Positions 45,112 to 55,393 of a DNA stretch of 64,000 nucleotides are shown in pieces. The position numbers and the translations under genes are program-made. How positions within the stretch are numbered: the stretch's first letter is position 1; every line of letters starts with the position of its first letter. The notes under the pieces are model-generated. The model searched no databases. It was given only the letters and a program-made list of their open reading frames with translations, and was not told where the DNA came from. Source of the DNA: Annona cherimola (taxonomy: Eukaryota > Streptophyta > Magnoliopsida > Magnoliales > Annonaceae); assembly GCA_030490835.1 (NCBI GenBank), contig CM059977.1, positions 35,671,676-35,735,675 on the forward strand. The letters are read 5' to 3'.

Positions 45112-46119
45112 GAGGCAGTGTCCCATGAATGCAGTGAAGAATGGATGGACGCCATGCAAGAAGAGATGAATTCCTTGCATGAAAACCATACGTATGAATT
45201 AGTAAGATTACCTGTAGGCAAAAGAGCACTCAAGAACAAGTGAGTTTTCAGATTGAAAGCAGATGAAAATAGCTCACGGCCAAAATACAAGGCAAGATTG
45301 GTTGTGAAGGGATTTGGTCAAACAAGAGGTATTGACTTTCATGAGATCTTCTCACCCGTGGTGAAAATGATTTCAGTTAGAGTTGTTCTAAGCCTGGCAG
45401 CTAGCTTGGATCTAGAGATTGAGCAGCTTGATGTAAAGACAGCATTTCTTCATGGTGATTTGGAGGAAGAGGTATATATGGAGCAGCCTGAAGGTTATAA
45501 GGTCAAAGGAAAGGAGGATTTAGTGTGTAAATTAACAAAGAGCCTATATGGACTTAAGCAGGCACCAAGACAATGGTACACAAAATTTCAGTTCTTCATG
45601 AGATAACACGGGTATAGTTAAACTATGTCTGATCCATGTGTATTTATTAGAAAATTCTCCACTAATGATTTTATTATTATTTTGCTATATGTGGATGATA
45701 TGTTGATTGTTGGTCATGATACTAGCAAGGTTCAAAGATTAAAATTGCAGTTGAGTAAATCCTTTGCTATGAAGGATTTGGGACCGACTAACAGAATACT
45801 TGGCATGAAAATTATTCATGATAGGAAGAACAAAAGGCTTTGGCTATCTCAAGAAAGCTATATTAAAAGGGTGTTAGAAAGGTTCAACATGGGTGAGGCG
45901 AAACCTGTTTGTACTCCACTTGCAGGTCATTTCAAGTTAGGCTCTCATCAATGTCCTACAAGTGAAGAAGAGAAAGAACAGATGAAAATAATTCCTTATT
46001 CATCTGCTGTCGGTAGCTTAATGTATGCAATGGTGTGCACAAGACCAGACATCGCCTTCGCAGTTGGTGTAGTGAGTCGGTTTCTTTCAAATCTAGGAAA
46101 GAGCATTGGGAAGCAGTGA
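45112..46119 (+). pseudogene. copia reverse transcriptase
   Basis: RT motifs in one frame: [39 protein letters not shown] and catalytic YVDD (codons 45688-45699). It is interrupted by TGA at 45241-45243 (family Trp), TAA at 45604-45606 and TAA at 45619-45621. The frame shifts near 46098 by one lost base before RNase H. Not functional. Confidence 0.9.
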
Positions 46120-46658
46120 AGTTGATCCTCAGATATCTCAAAGGTACCTCCAAAGCCTGTCTATGTTTTGGTTCTGATAGACCTGAGCTTAAAGTTTACA
46201 CAGATGCGGACTGGGCTGGTGATGTAGATACCAGAAAGTCCACTTCAGGTTACTTGGTAACATTTGCAGGGGGAGCAGTGTCATGGCAATCTAAATTGCA
46301 GAAGTGTGTTGCATTGTCTACTACTGAGGCAGAGTATATTGCTATAACAGAAGCAAGCAAAGAGCTTCTATGGATGAAGAAATTTCTCAAAGAATTAGGA
46401 ATGAATCAGGAAAAGTATATTATATACTGTGACAGTCAGAGTGCTATTCATCTTAGCAAGAATCCTACTTTTCATTCAAGATCTAAGCATATTCAGGTGC
46501 ATTATTGTTGGGTTCGTGATATATTAGAGTTGAAGATATTGCAACTTGAGAAAATTCACACAGATGACAACGGATCAGATATGATGACTAAAACTGTAAC
46601 TAGCGAGAAGCTAATGGTATGCAGAGAGATGACAAGTTTGCTAGAGCCCTCCACGTAG
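46035..46658 (+). pseudogene. copia RNase H
   Basis: 207 open codons, of which the part after about 46100 is meaningful. RNase H residues are present in YTDADWAGDVDTRKSTSGY, STTEAEYIA and YCDSQSA, followed by the KHIQVHYCWVRD block that ends copia Pol. It ends 2 bases before the polypurine tract. Confidence 0.9.
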
Positions 46659-46660
46659 TC

Positions 46661-46673
46661 GGAAGGGGGAGAT
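46661..46673 (+). other. Polypurine tract of the copia element
   Basis: GGAAGGGGGAGAT just before the 3' LTR. Confidence 0.8.
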
Positions 46674-47297
46674 TTCTTAGGTGGTTTCCTCTCACGTGGA
46701 GTCCATGTGGGTGGTCCCCACTCATTTAAAACTTCCTTAAAAAGTGCATCACCTGCCTTTTCTGTTTTTTCGGTGTGCGGAAGAAGAAAGTGTGTGAGAG
46801 AGTCGTGCATCCTAACTTCTCTTCTCCTTTTAATTTTATTTGGAGGGTCCGAAGAAATCTGCCATCGGTTTTCTTCAGTCTCATTTTTCGGAGAAACAGC
46901 GGCAGCTTCAACCGGAGGAGGATTCTATTCTCACCTGCTCAGGGCTTCTACGGCAGTCGTCTCTTCCAGCCATCAAGAGAGAAAAATCTGCCGTAATCTC
47001 AGATTTGGTGAGATCTATCCTCTGTTAATTTCTATGTTGAAATCCATCCTTATGGTGATGATGAAATCCTCTAATTTTAACTAGGGAAGACATTGCAGTG
47101 TAATCCCATTATTCTATAGTGGAAGTTTTACCTGGACTAGGTCCCGTGGTTTTTCCCTTTTATTAAAGAAGGGTTTCCACGTAAAATTGTGGTATGTTTT
47201 TATGTGGGTTTGATTCTCAATGATTTGTGATATTTATTGTCTGAAATCAATTATTCCTATTTAATCTACACAAAGGGTGTAGCCTAAAATCCCAACA
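46674..47297 (+). repeat. 3' LTR of the copia element
   Basis: About 624 bp, ending CCTAAAATCCCAACA. The expected TGTTGGG start is missing and it begins TTCTTAGGTGG, so a few bases at the 5' tip are lost. The sequence around 46720-46790 (ACTTCCTTAAAAAG) may hold the promoter. ORFs across it are chance. Confidence 0.75.
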
Positions 47298-47604
47298 CTC
47301 TAAACATATCTTCGAAGACAACCATCGAGCCCTCTGAACTCTGGTTTACCTTTTCCTTTACAGCGGGAATAGCAATTGCATACCTTTTTGACAGATAATA
47401 TGCAACCCTATTTCAAGTTGACTCATCTCCTACAAAATCTGAGATTAGCGCTTACAGTGGATCAATCTGAAAAAATGTTTTTCCAAACTTCACCATTTGA
47501 GGCCCTTTACCTCCACCTTCCATTGTCGCAGTATCAAGAATACGAACTCAGAGAATGAACACTACAATAGAAAAACCCTTTTTCACCGCACCCTCTCCAG
47601 TAAA
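47298..47604. repeat. 307-bp flanking duplication, right copy
   Basis: Same length as 42323-42629, starting directly after the 3' LTR end CCCAACA. On the minus strand it continues an older transposon frame (YYLSKRYAIAIPAVKE-like) into 42171-42322 if the copia element is removed. Confidence 0.9.
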
Positions 47605-48645
47605 TATCCGACATTCAACTATTGTATAAACTCAATAAGTAAAAAACGCCGCCAGAATGCGGCCCTATACCATATTAATAATTCATTGACGGGACACGAT
47701 ACTCAAGATAATTGACGTGGTCTTTTAAATATTTAAATTTAAAACACACCATCTACCTATTAACACTATCTTTTCTCACTTACACATAACTGACAAGACA
47801 AAGATCATAAAAAAAAGGGATGGATGCAAGGGGGGGCTAGTGTAGAGGTTTGGTCAAGCTCACGTCACACATGTCCTTATCTCCTGATCCACGCCACCAC
47901 TACTTCGCAAAGGAACCAGGCACTATTAACATCCCACCAAAATCCTAAAATCAAGGGATCACAACCAACGGCTAAGTTGGCTTATAAAAAGATTCCACAC
48001 CCAAAGAGGACTCCAGACATCTATCATTATGACAACTCTACTATTTCTGAAACTCTTTTGGATTCTTATCCAGAGGTCTGTCCTACTTTCTTCCCAAAAA
48101 ACCACTAGATTTCCCGACCTTATCAGGAATTCACGGTCACAAACCCCATACACTTGTGAAGGCCCATTTTAAACTTCTACACGGCCATCGTGAGGTTTTA
48201 AACCTTGCCACCATCAACATTCCTTGCAACATCTCAGCGTCAGTGATATTCAACGTTACTAGCAAGAAATTTCTAACTCTCTCTCCTCCCATATATTTTC
48301 TCTCTACATCTTCAAGTCATCTACACGTTTTTCTCCGCCGTATTGGATGGTTATTTTGTTTCTCTCTCTTCACCTTCTAGCCATCAACACGTTTTTCCCT
48401 ACCTTATTGAAACCCATCAGTGGCAACATAGTGAAAGATTTTATTGTAAGTGGTTATTGTAAGTGGTGGATGGACAAATTGCAAACCTGAGGTATCGTGT
48501 CATAAGTTTGTCGGGCAGGTGTTGACTACTATAAAATGAAAGATCGATTGGGACAGTGCATGAACTCTCTTGGCACTGCTGCACCCACGTCACTCACAGG
48601 CATCAATTTTAGAAGATGAGTGAATGGGGACTCTCGGGACGTGGG
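47605..48645. other. No recognisable gene
   Basis: Non-coding DNA of mixed composition. TTATAAAAAG at about 47980-47990 could be a TATA box. The 94-codon plus ORF (47824-48108) and the 64-codon minus ORF do not resemble known proteins. Confidence 0.35.
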
Positions 48646-48972
48646 TGTTAGAATTAACCCACATAAAGGTGTCCTAATTAAAATAGTAGTCTTTTAGGTT
48701 TAAGTTAAAGGTAGTCCAACGTATACAAGATACATACGCAATCCTATCCAAGTGGTACTGTACTTTTACTAAAGTCATGATAAGAATGGTTCTATTTATA
48801 CAGAGGAGTCTGGGTCCCTCTCTCACACACATATAAACACAAGCGGTTCTCATCTACTGCAAGTATCACAGGGAGAAGTGCGGAGGGAGAAGATCTTGCA
48901 CTCTACACGTTCTACAAGTGGAATCTATACACATGGATTCTGATATGCGTTCGCATCACATGATTTTCTACA
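48646..48972 (+). repeat. Copia LTR remnant, 327 bp
   Basis: TGTTAGAATTAACCCAC ... TGATTTTCTACA, TG...CA bounded, followed two bases later by the primer-site-like TGGTATTAGAGC (48975-48986). TTCTATTTATACAGAGG (about 48790) may be its TATA region. The internal region is lost within about 50 bp, so this is a 5' LTR plus primer site without an element. Confidence 0.65.
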
Positions 48973-48974
48973 TG

Positions 48975-48986
48975 TGGTATTAGAGC
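48975..48986 (+). other. Primer-binding site remnant
   Basis: TGGTATTAGAGC differs from the initiator-Met site TGGTATCAGAGC by one base. Confidence 0.65.
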
Positions 48987-49154
48987 TCATGTTTCGATTT
49001 TGGGTATAATAAATTCCACCCATAATTTTTTTTTATACAATAAAAAAATTTTCCATGAATGTTGAGATGCAAATTAATTTTTTTTTGAAACAGAATTTCA
49101 CATATGTTGACATAACCATGTTGTATAGATTGCAATATTGATTTTGCGTTCATA

Positions 49155-49432
49155 GGGTGTGTTTGGTAATATATAAAACTTTTGATGAAAAGTTTTGGAA
49201 AGCGAAAGTTGTCAAATGATGTGATATGATACAAGTAACGATGAGTAGTAAAGAGGATAAAGTTAAAATAGATAGGTTAGTTGTATGGATAGTTGTGTAG
49301 AAATGATTGAAAAGTAGGGTAGTTGTATAGGAAAATATGAAAAAATGATTAAAAAATATGATAATTGTAGAATGAAATGTTTTAGATTGAAAAGTTTTAA
49401 CTTAACATTTTTTATTAATTTCCAAACACACC
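49155..49432. mobile_element. MITE with GGGTGTGTTTGG termini, copy 1
   Basis: 278 bp between GGGTGTGTTTGG and CCAAACACACC, with subterminal inverted repeats (AAAACTTTTGATGAAAAG / AAAAGTTTTAACTTAACA). A second copy in the opposite orientation lies at 50397-51026. Such tips are common among plant MITEs of the PIF/Harbinger or hAT type; I cannot decide from the flanks (ATA/TAT). The minus-strand ORF here is chance. Confidence 0.7.
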
Positions 49433-50089
49433 TATAGATGAATATTACACCAGTGCTGTGGATTGTCACCCGAGGACAATTCGTAGGCACATCATAGACG
49501 GAGGCTATCTCATATCAATAATCTAGTTGGTCCCAGTGCAAGAAAGCTCATTTTTGTCTACCTCAATTTATTAGCGACGAAAACTCTTTATTATTAAGGG
49601 AAATGCATATACCACCTGTAAAATTAAGTTCCGGTATTGACCACCTTGTAAGAATCAATCATTGCTATAAGTGAAAATCGGCACATTAAATAACAAAAAA
49701 TTACGTGTCGTAATTTAAAGTTATTACTGTTTTGATGGAAATTTTAAGGCGTTTGCAAAATAAAGATGATGAAATAAATAATATTAGTATGCATCAAAAT
49801 TTGCAGACACTTTTGATGAGGTTAATTTATTACCTCTAAAAGTTAGCATATATTAGGCAGTCAAGCGGCGATGATCCAACACTTAGACATTCAAAAGACC
49901 TGTCCTAATTACCTGACAGATTCATCAAACTTTTGCACCGAGGACCCCTTTGTTAAGATGCAAAGAAAACTCAGGCTCATCTTATTTTCTTATATGGTTT
50001 TACATGTTAATTATCTTCCTATCTTACTTTTTCTGTCGCATTTTTGCACCCCTAATCATATTTTAACATCGTCTAACAACTATAACTAC
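49433..50089. other. No recognisable gene
   Basis: AT-rich, unassigned. The ORF at 49871-50182 runs into element P5 and is not supported as a gene. Confidence 0.4.
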
Positions 50090-50396
50090 TTTATTTTTAA
50101 GAGGGATCATATGTGGCCCAACTGCGTTTCGCCGGTTAATCTGTGTTTTATATTTTTAGCTTTTATGAACATGTTAATTTAGGTGTATTTGATCTATAAT
50201 CCCAGTCTTACCATTTTTATATGTTTATGTATTTTTTTATTTTTAAACATGGACGTTATGGTACCGGGGAAAAATTAAAATTACCATAATGACCCTTGAG
50301 TTTAAAAGTAAAAATATACAAGTATATTAAAAATAAAAATTGAATTATAGATTAAATATACCTAAATTAATATGTTTATAAAATTAAAAATATATA

Positions 50397-51026
50397 GGGA
50401 GTGTTTGTTAATATCTAAAACTTTTGACTCTCTGTAAGTACCTTATTTTTTATTATTTCTTCAAAACTATTATACTTTTAATCGTTTGTACATAACTATC
50501 CATATATCTAACATATCTATTTTAACTTTATTTTCTTTACTCATCGTCATTACTGGTATTATATTAGAGAAATGATCATGTTATCCTAGGCTATTGAGTT
50601 GAGCAAATGACTTGCTTAGTCCACCTCAAAAAACCTACTTAAAATACTTTTTTTGATTTCTTCTTCAAACACTTAGTTATCTAAGTGTATTTAAAATATA
50701 AACCAAGTTTTACCCTCTTGTGTATATTTTTTGATATTTTTAAATATCTATTTTTATATATGTATTTAAAATACCCTTATGTTTAAAATTTTCAAAAAAT
50801 ATATATACATATCCAAAAGTGGTAAAACTTGATATATATGTTAAATACACTTGCATAAACAAGTGTATGAAAAAATAAAAAAATTATTTTAAATGAGTTT
50901 TTGAGGTAGGCTAAATGAAGCATTTGCTTAATTTGGATTAATAAAATCACTTTTTATTATGTCACATCATTTTCTCATATTTCAAAAAAAATTTATCAGA
51001 AGTTTTATCATTTTCCAAACACACTC
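50397..51026. mobile_element. GGGTGTGTTTGG-type MITE, copy 2, nested
   Basis: Begins GGGAGTGTTTGTTAAT and ends TTTTCCAAACACACTC, flanked by ATA on both sides (50394-50396, 51027-51029). It aligns in reverse orientation with 49155-49432 (for example ATCTATTTTAACTTTATT...CTTTACTCATCGTCATTACT) until about 50564 and resumes at TCACATCAT. The gap holds element P6. Confidence 0.7.
50565..50953. mobile_element. Fold-back element, copy P6, innermost nest
   Basis: Left tip TAGAGAAATGATCATGTTATCC; right tip reverse-complemented AAAAAGTGATTTTATTAATCC. The copy-specific segment has GAGCAAATGACTTGC and CCACCTCAAAAA, mirrored by TTTTTGAGGTAGG and GAAGCATTTGC. Inner arms TAAACCAAGTTTTACC / GGTAAAACTTGATATATA pair. 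Flanks TATTATAT and TATTATGT fit an imperfect 8-9-bp duplication inside the MITE. Confidence 0.7.
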
Positions 51027-51108
51027 ATAATAAAAGGGCTAGTCACAATTGTGGCCAATAACATCTGGCTATGTGGCCAACCACATATTACCAAGCCTCT
51101 TTATTTTG

Positions 51109-51457
51109 ATTTTTTACTCTAGTCTTTATATATTTTATTTTTATTTTAGAGACTTTAATCATTATTCATGTCATATCATTCTTCTCTCTTCTTTTTTCCA
51201 AAATGTTTACACAAATGATTGTACCTCTTCTTTAGGTCCACCAATCTTACCTAGATTGTTTTTTAATAAGAGGAATGATCCCTGCTGCCATCAACCAAGG
51301 GTATAAATGGGGTTGGTTTCAACTTGAACGCAACTAACCTTACTTGATTTATTATGTGGTGAAGTTAGACATTTTGGAAAAAAATAAATTTTATAACCTC
51401 ATTTAAATTGTCCTGATTTCAATAATAGTTTGGTTTGTATTAGATGGTTGTTAAACC
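51109..51457. other. Unassigned spacer
   Basis: AT-rich. AGAGGAATGATCCCTGCTGCC (about 51271-51291) looks like one more outer tip of the fold-back family with no partner. GGGGTTGGTTTCAACTTG nearby is of the GGGTTGGG type. Confidence 0.35.
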
Positions 51458-52882
51458 TGTTGGTCTCGAGTTGATTGCAACAACCCAAGAGAGGAGGGGT
51501 AAATTAGGTATTTTAAAATTCTTTGCTTAAACAAAAAAAAATTCCCTTTTTAGAGTTAATCCCCTTAATGAAACAAGCAGAAATATGGAGAGAAATAAAG
51601 CAATAAAACACAAATGATCAAACTGTACAAGAGACAACAATATATAGTGGTTTGAGCAACCTTCCCTACTCTACTTTTCCAAGCACATACCAACTGTATT
51701 TTGGGTTCCACTATTGTATATTTAATACAATCTAGAGCACCTGATTTCTTCTAGATTCTAGCTCTATGAGGTATATACAATAATCACTTGTTGGTGAGAC
51801 CAACTCTAACCAACCAAGTTTGATTTGTTGGTGAGACAAACTCAAACCAATCCCCTGTTTTGCTTCTTTTTGAATTCGATCTCCAACATCGATCTAAGGT
51901 AACAACACAAAACAAAATAGATAAAAAAGAATTTACACTTTACAACATGTAATCAACTAGCTCTGGAAGTTCCTTGTCATTTGAAGAATATGATCTTGTA
52001 AGCTTACTTAAAGTAGTAGCACTTGAAGTTTTAATAGTTATTCCAATAACTTTAATTCTTTAGAATAATGAAAAATGTAAGCTCATCTTGTGTTTCTTTC
52101 CTTCTTCTCTTCTTGTTCATGCTCATACTTTAATGATATTTATAGAGAAAAAAGATCTAGCTGTTGGAGTGGAAGTTGATGTGCTTCTAATGTTCCAAAA
52201 GTAGTAGCTCTTGAAGCTTCAATAGTTATTCCAATAACTTTAATTATTTAGAATAATGAAAAATGTAAGCTCATCTTGTGTTCCTTTCCTTCTTCTCTTC
52301 TTGTTCACGCTCATACTTTAATGATATTTATAGAGAAAAAAGATCTAGCTGTTGGAGTGGAAGTTGATGTGTATCTAATGTTCCAACATTCGAATCTTCG
52401 ACCGTTATAAGTTGAAGTCACAAGTGGAGTCGACTTGGGATGGGTGAAGTCGACTAAGGTTGCAACTTCGCTTTGTTAAAACTTGTTATTCACTTGCTGT
52501 CCAGCATTTTGTCTTCAAAGTCGCAGGCGAAATCGACATGGGTTGAGACTTCACCCAAGTCACAAGTGAAGTCGACTTGGGTTAAGACTTCACTTTGCTG
52601 TTTTTCTGAAGTTGCAGGCGAAGTCGACTTGGCTGTGGGACTTCACCCAAGTCGCAAGTGAAGTCGACTTGGGCTGAGACTTCACTTTGCTAAACTTACT
52701 ATTTATGAACTTGAGCTCTTGAGACTTAAATTATTTTATATTTTCATTTTCATACACATAATTAGAGAAAAATATCTGAGCGCACTTACACAAATTTATT
52801 AGAACCTTTTTAATGATATTTCAATTATTTTTTAATCATCGAAATCAAATTAATCTTTCTTAAAGCAAGCATATGATCAACA
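51458..52882 (-). repeat. 3' LTR of the minus-strand Sirevirus
   Basis: 1425 bp; plus strand TGTTGGTCTCGAGTTG ... GCATATGATCAACA. A 188-bp tandem duplication (52010-52385, starting AAAGTAGTAGC twice) is absent from the other LTR. A cluster of AAGTCGACTT palindromes in CAAGTCGCAAGTGAAGTCGA-type units lies at 52400-52680. Confidence 0.8.
52010..52385. repeat. 188-bp tandem duplication within the LTR
   Basis: Two copies of a unit from AAAGTAGTAGC(A/T)CTTGAAG to GTT(G)GATGTG(C/T)(T)TCTAATGTTCCA. The LTR at 57095 has only one, so the duplication arose in this LTR. Confidence 0.8.
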
Positions 52883-52896
52883 ATCTTCCTCTTTTT
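52883..52896 (-). other. Polypurine tract of the minus-strand Sirevirus
   Basis: AAAAAGAGGAAGAT on the minus strand, directly before the LTR start TGTTGATC. A similar AAAAAGAGGGAGAG (about 53149-53165) further in fits the repeated polypurine tracts reported for sireviruses. Confidence 0.65.
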
Positions 52897-53581
52897 GATA
52901 TTGACAAAACTTAATTGAAATATCTTCTATTCTCAAATAAATCACAGATATGTCTACATGAATATCATGATTCGCATCAATAAGCACAAAATTGAAAATG
53001 ATATGTGCATTAATTTCAAAATACTTTTTCATGTAGCTATGCTCTCCCAATATTCATGGAAATAGTTGTGCTCTCCCATTATTTACGGAAATAGTTCTCC
53101 CCATAAGTTGTATGCAATATTATTCTCTTCTTAAGATATTTCGTACTATTCTCTCCCTCTTTTTGTCGATCAACATAAAAGGTGAGGCTTAAAATGAATT
53201 AACAGTAGTAGTACAGATGGGGTACAGTAAGTTCATTTTGTGCATAGAAATCTTCTATTAAATACTTCCTTTCGTCATTTAAATCATTCGTTTTGAGTCA
53301 AAAGCATATGATCTACAATATGACCATGTAACATAACTTATTTACTAATGCCTTTATATAGAAGAGGCTATGAGAGCAACATACCTTCACTTACCTTTGA
53401 TGAGAGTTATCAATATTTTGCTCAACTCCTCATTTCTTTTGCAATTCGTGCTCCTTCATCTTGTGGATGACTTTGCATTTGTTTGAAATAAAACCTGTAT
53501 CAAAAAAAAAAAAAAATTCCTTTTGGTACCCGTGTTATGAGTCCATGAACATTAGTACCATAAAACCTAGGAACTCAAAAA

Positions 53582-55295
53582 TATTGATCCTGAGTTTATG
53601 ACAATTACCCAAGAGGGGAGAGGTGAATTGGATATTTAAAATGTTTTGCTTAAACTGAAAATGTTCCCCAGTTTAGTTTAGTCCCCTTTAATGAAACAAA
53701 TGGAAAGCAATAAGATAATGAAAACAGAAATAAAAATCAATGGACAAGATTTTATAGTGGTTCAGGCAATCTTCCTTACTCCACTCTTTCAAACTCACAC
53801 TCCTTGTGACTTGAGTTCCACTATATATTCCACGAATACAACTAAAGCTTCCACTCTCTTCTAAATTCTAGCTCTAGGGGGTATATACAACATACAACAC
53901 AAGTAGGTGACGAGTCTCACTCCAGTCACAACGCTACTTTACTACCACTTGATTTGAAACACCAAAATCAAACTAAGTATCAAGACCGAATAACAAATTG
54001 AAAAGAAAAAAGGATCTACACTTTATAGTTTGTGTAGGCAAGTTACAGCTCGAGGAAGAACTCGCAGAAGTGACGATATGATCAGCGTTGGAGCATGCAA
54101 CAAGTTGAAACTCGTTCTTCCTTCAAAAGTGTATATATCACTTAAAGGTAGAAGAAAGTAGAATATAAACCTTAGTATACTTTCTATCTTCTTTTTCTGC
54201 TCTTTCTTATGTCTCTTGTTATGTTCTACGTTCATTTGAGTGTCGATATATAATGGAAGAAGATATTTGAACATTAGAGAGTTGTTTGGTGCGTATTTAA
54301 TGCGCCAAAGTTCAAATTTTTCGAACGTTGCTGCCCAAGTCGCAGGTAGAGTCGACTTCGGGTGCGACTTCACGCAAGTCGTATGCTGGAGTCAACTTTG
54401 GGTGCGACTTCGGGTTTAACCAAGCTGTTCAAGTTCCTCCTCAGGTCGACTTGATCTTAAACTTGACCTAAGTTGTATGTAGAGTCGACTTTGAGTGCGA
54501 CTTCGATTTTTTGCAATTTCTAAGTCTCTACTCCAGGTTGACTTGGACTTGGACTTGACCCAAGTTGCTGCTGGAGTTGACTTCGGTGCGACTTCACTTC
54601 CTTTGTTTGCTATATGAACTTGAATTCCTTGGAGATGGCTTTAGTCGCTTGATTTTCTTCATATTAATTGTTCTTCCACTTATTTATATCACTTGGAACT
54701 CAGTATGATCATCCTAGCTTGAAAACTTTAAGCTCCTGACTTGACTTCTTGAATTCTTGAATCTCGAAGTTCATGAAGGTGTCCAAATGATATTTCTTGA
54801 TTTAAATTGATGAATTCGTGCAGCTTTGCTTGTTTTGGTCTTAATTTATCTTCATTTGACCCAAGTCGAATGTTTGAGTCGACTTGGTCTTCAACTTCAC
54901 TCAAGTCGTAAGTCAAGTCGACTTGATCTGCGACTTTACTCTTGAAATTCTATGCTGGTCAGTTGAAGTTGATGCTAGAGTCGACTTGGTCTGAGACTTC
55001 ACCCAAGTCGCTTGCGAAGTTGACTTCGTGTGCGACTTTGGTAACTTTTGCTCCTCAATTTTAGCGCTGGACAAAAATCACATTTGAAGTCAATGCTAGA
55101 GTCAACTTGGTCTGCGACTTCACCTAACTTGCATGCGAAGTCGATTTGGAGATGGACTTGACCTGTTATTCTTCATATTTTTTATTTTTATAATCTTAAA
55201 ACATTTTACAAATATATTACTAGCTAAAACTTACTCAAATTGAGTTGTTAATCATCAAAACACAGATTTAGTTTATTTTGCCTTTGATTTCAACA
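53582..55295 (-). repeat. Second sirevirus-type LTR nested inside
   Basis: Plus strand TATTGATCCTGAGTTTATGAC ... CTTTGATTTCAACA. It shares edges with the solo LTR at 13790 (including TATTG instead of TGTTG) and carries dense AAGTCGACTT-type motifs (54330-55160). Neither primer site nor polypurine tract adjoins it, so it is likely a solo LTR inserted just downstream of gag. No 5-bp duplication is visible (AAAAA versus CTTGT). Confidence 0.65.
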
Positions 55296-55393
55296 CTTGT
55301 TTCCAACAAAAACGACTTGGTTCCACCTTAGATATGTCTCTTTGGCATCCAAATTAATTTAACTCCATTGTAAATTTTTTTTCTTGCCTTGCA

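Larger units (their letters stand above)
42630..47297 (+). mobile_element. Ty1/copia element, Tork-like, decayed
   Basis: Order: 5' LTR remnant, primer site, gag, protease, integrase, RT, RNase H, polypurine tract, 3' LTR. This is copia order, because integrase precedes RT. The gag and integrase motifs look like the Tork/Tnt1 group, with moderate confidence. The coding region has at least three frameshifts and five or more stops. The 5' LTR is reduced to about 34 bp while the 3' LTR is about 624 bp, and a 307-bp direct repeat replaces the usual 5-bp target duplication. The 5% divergence of the flanking repeat suggests an old event. Confidence 0.9.
50099..51099. mobile_element. Fold-back element, copy P5, split by a MITE
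   Basis: The left tip AAGAGGGATCATATGTGGCCC follows TTTATTTTT (50090-50098). The right tip, reverse-complemented AGAGGCTTGGTAATATGTGG, precedes TTTATTTTG (51100-51108), giving a 9-bp TSD with one mismatch. Inner arms (GAACATGTTAATTTAGG ... AAATTAATATGTTTATAAA) match copy P4. The right arm is interrupted by the MITE at 50397-51026, which itself contains P6. Without the nested DNA the element is about 370 bp. Confidence 0.7.

Noticed and set aside
49871..50182. 103-codon plus ORF
   Set aside because: It crosses the border of element P5 and has no recognisable motif.
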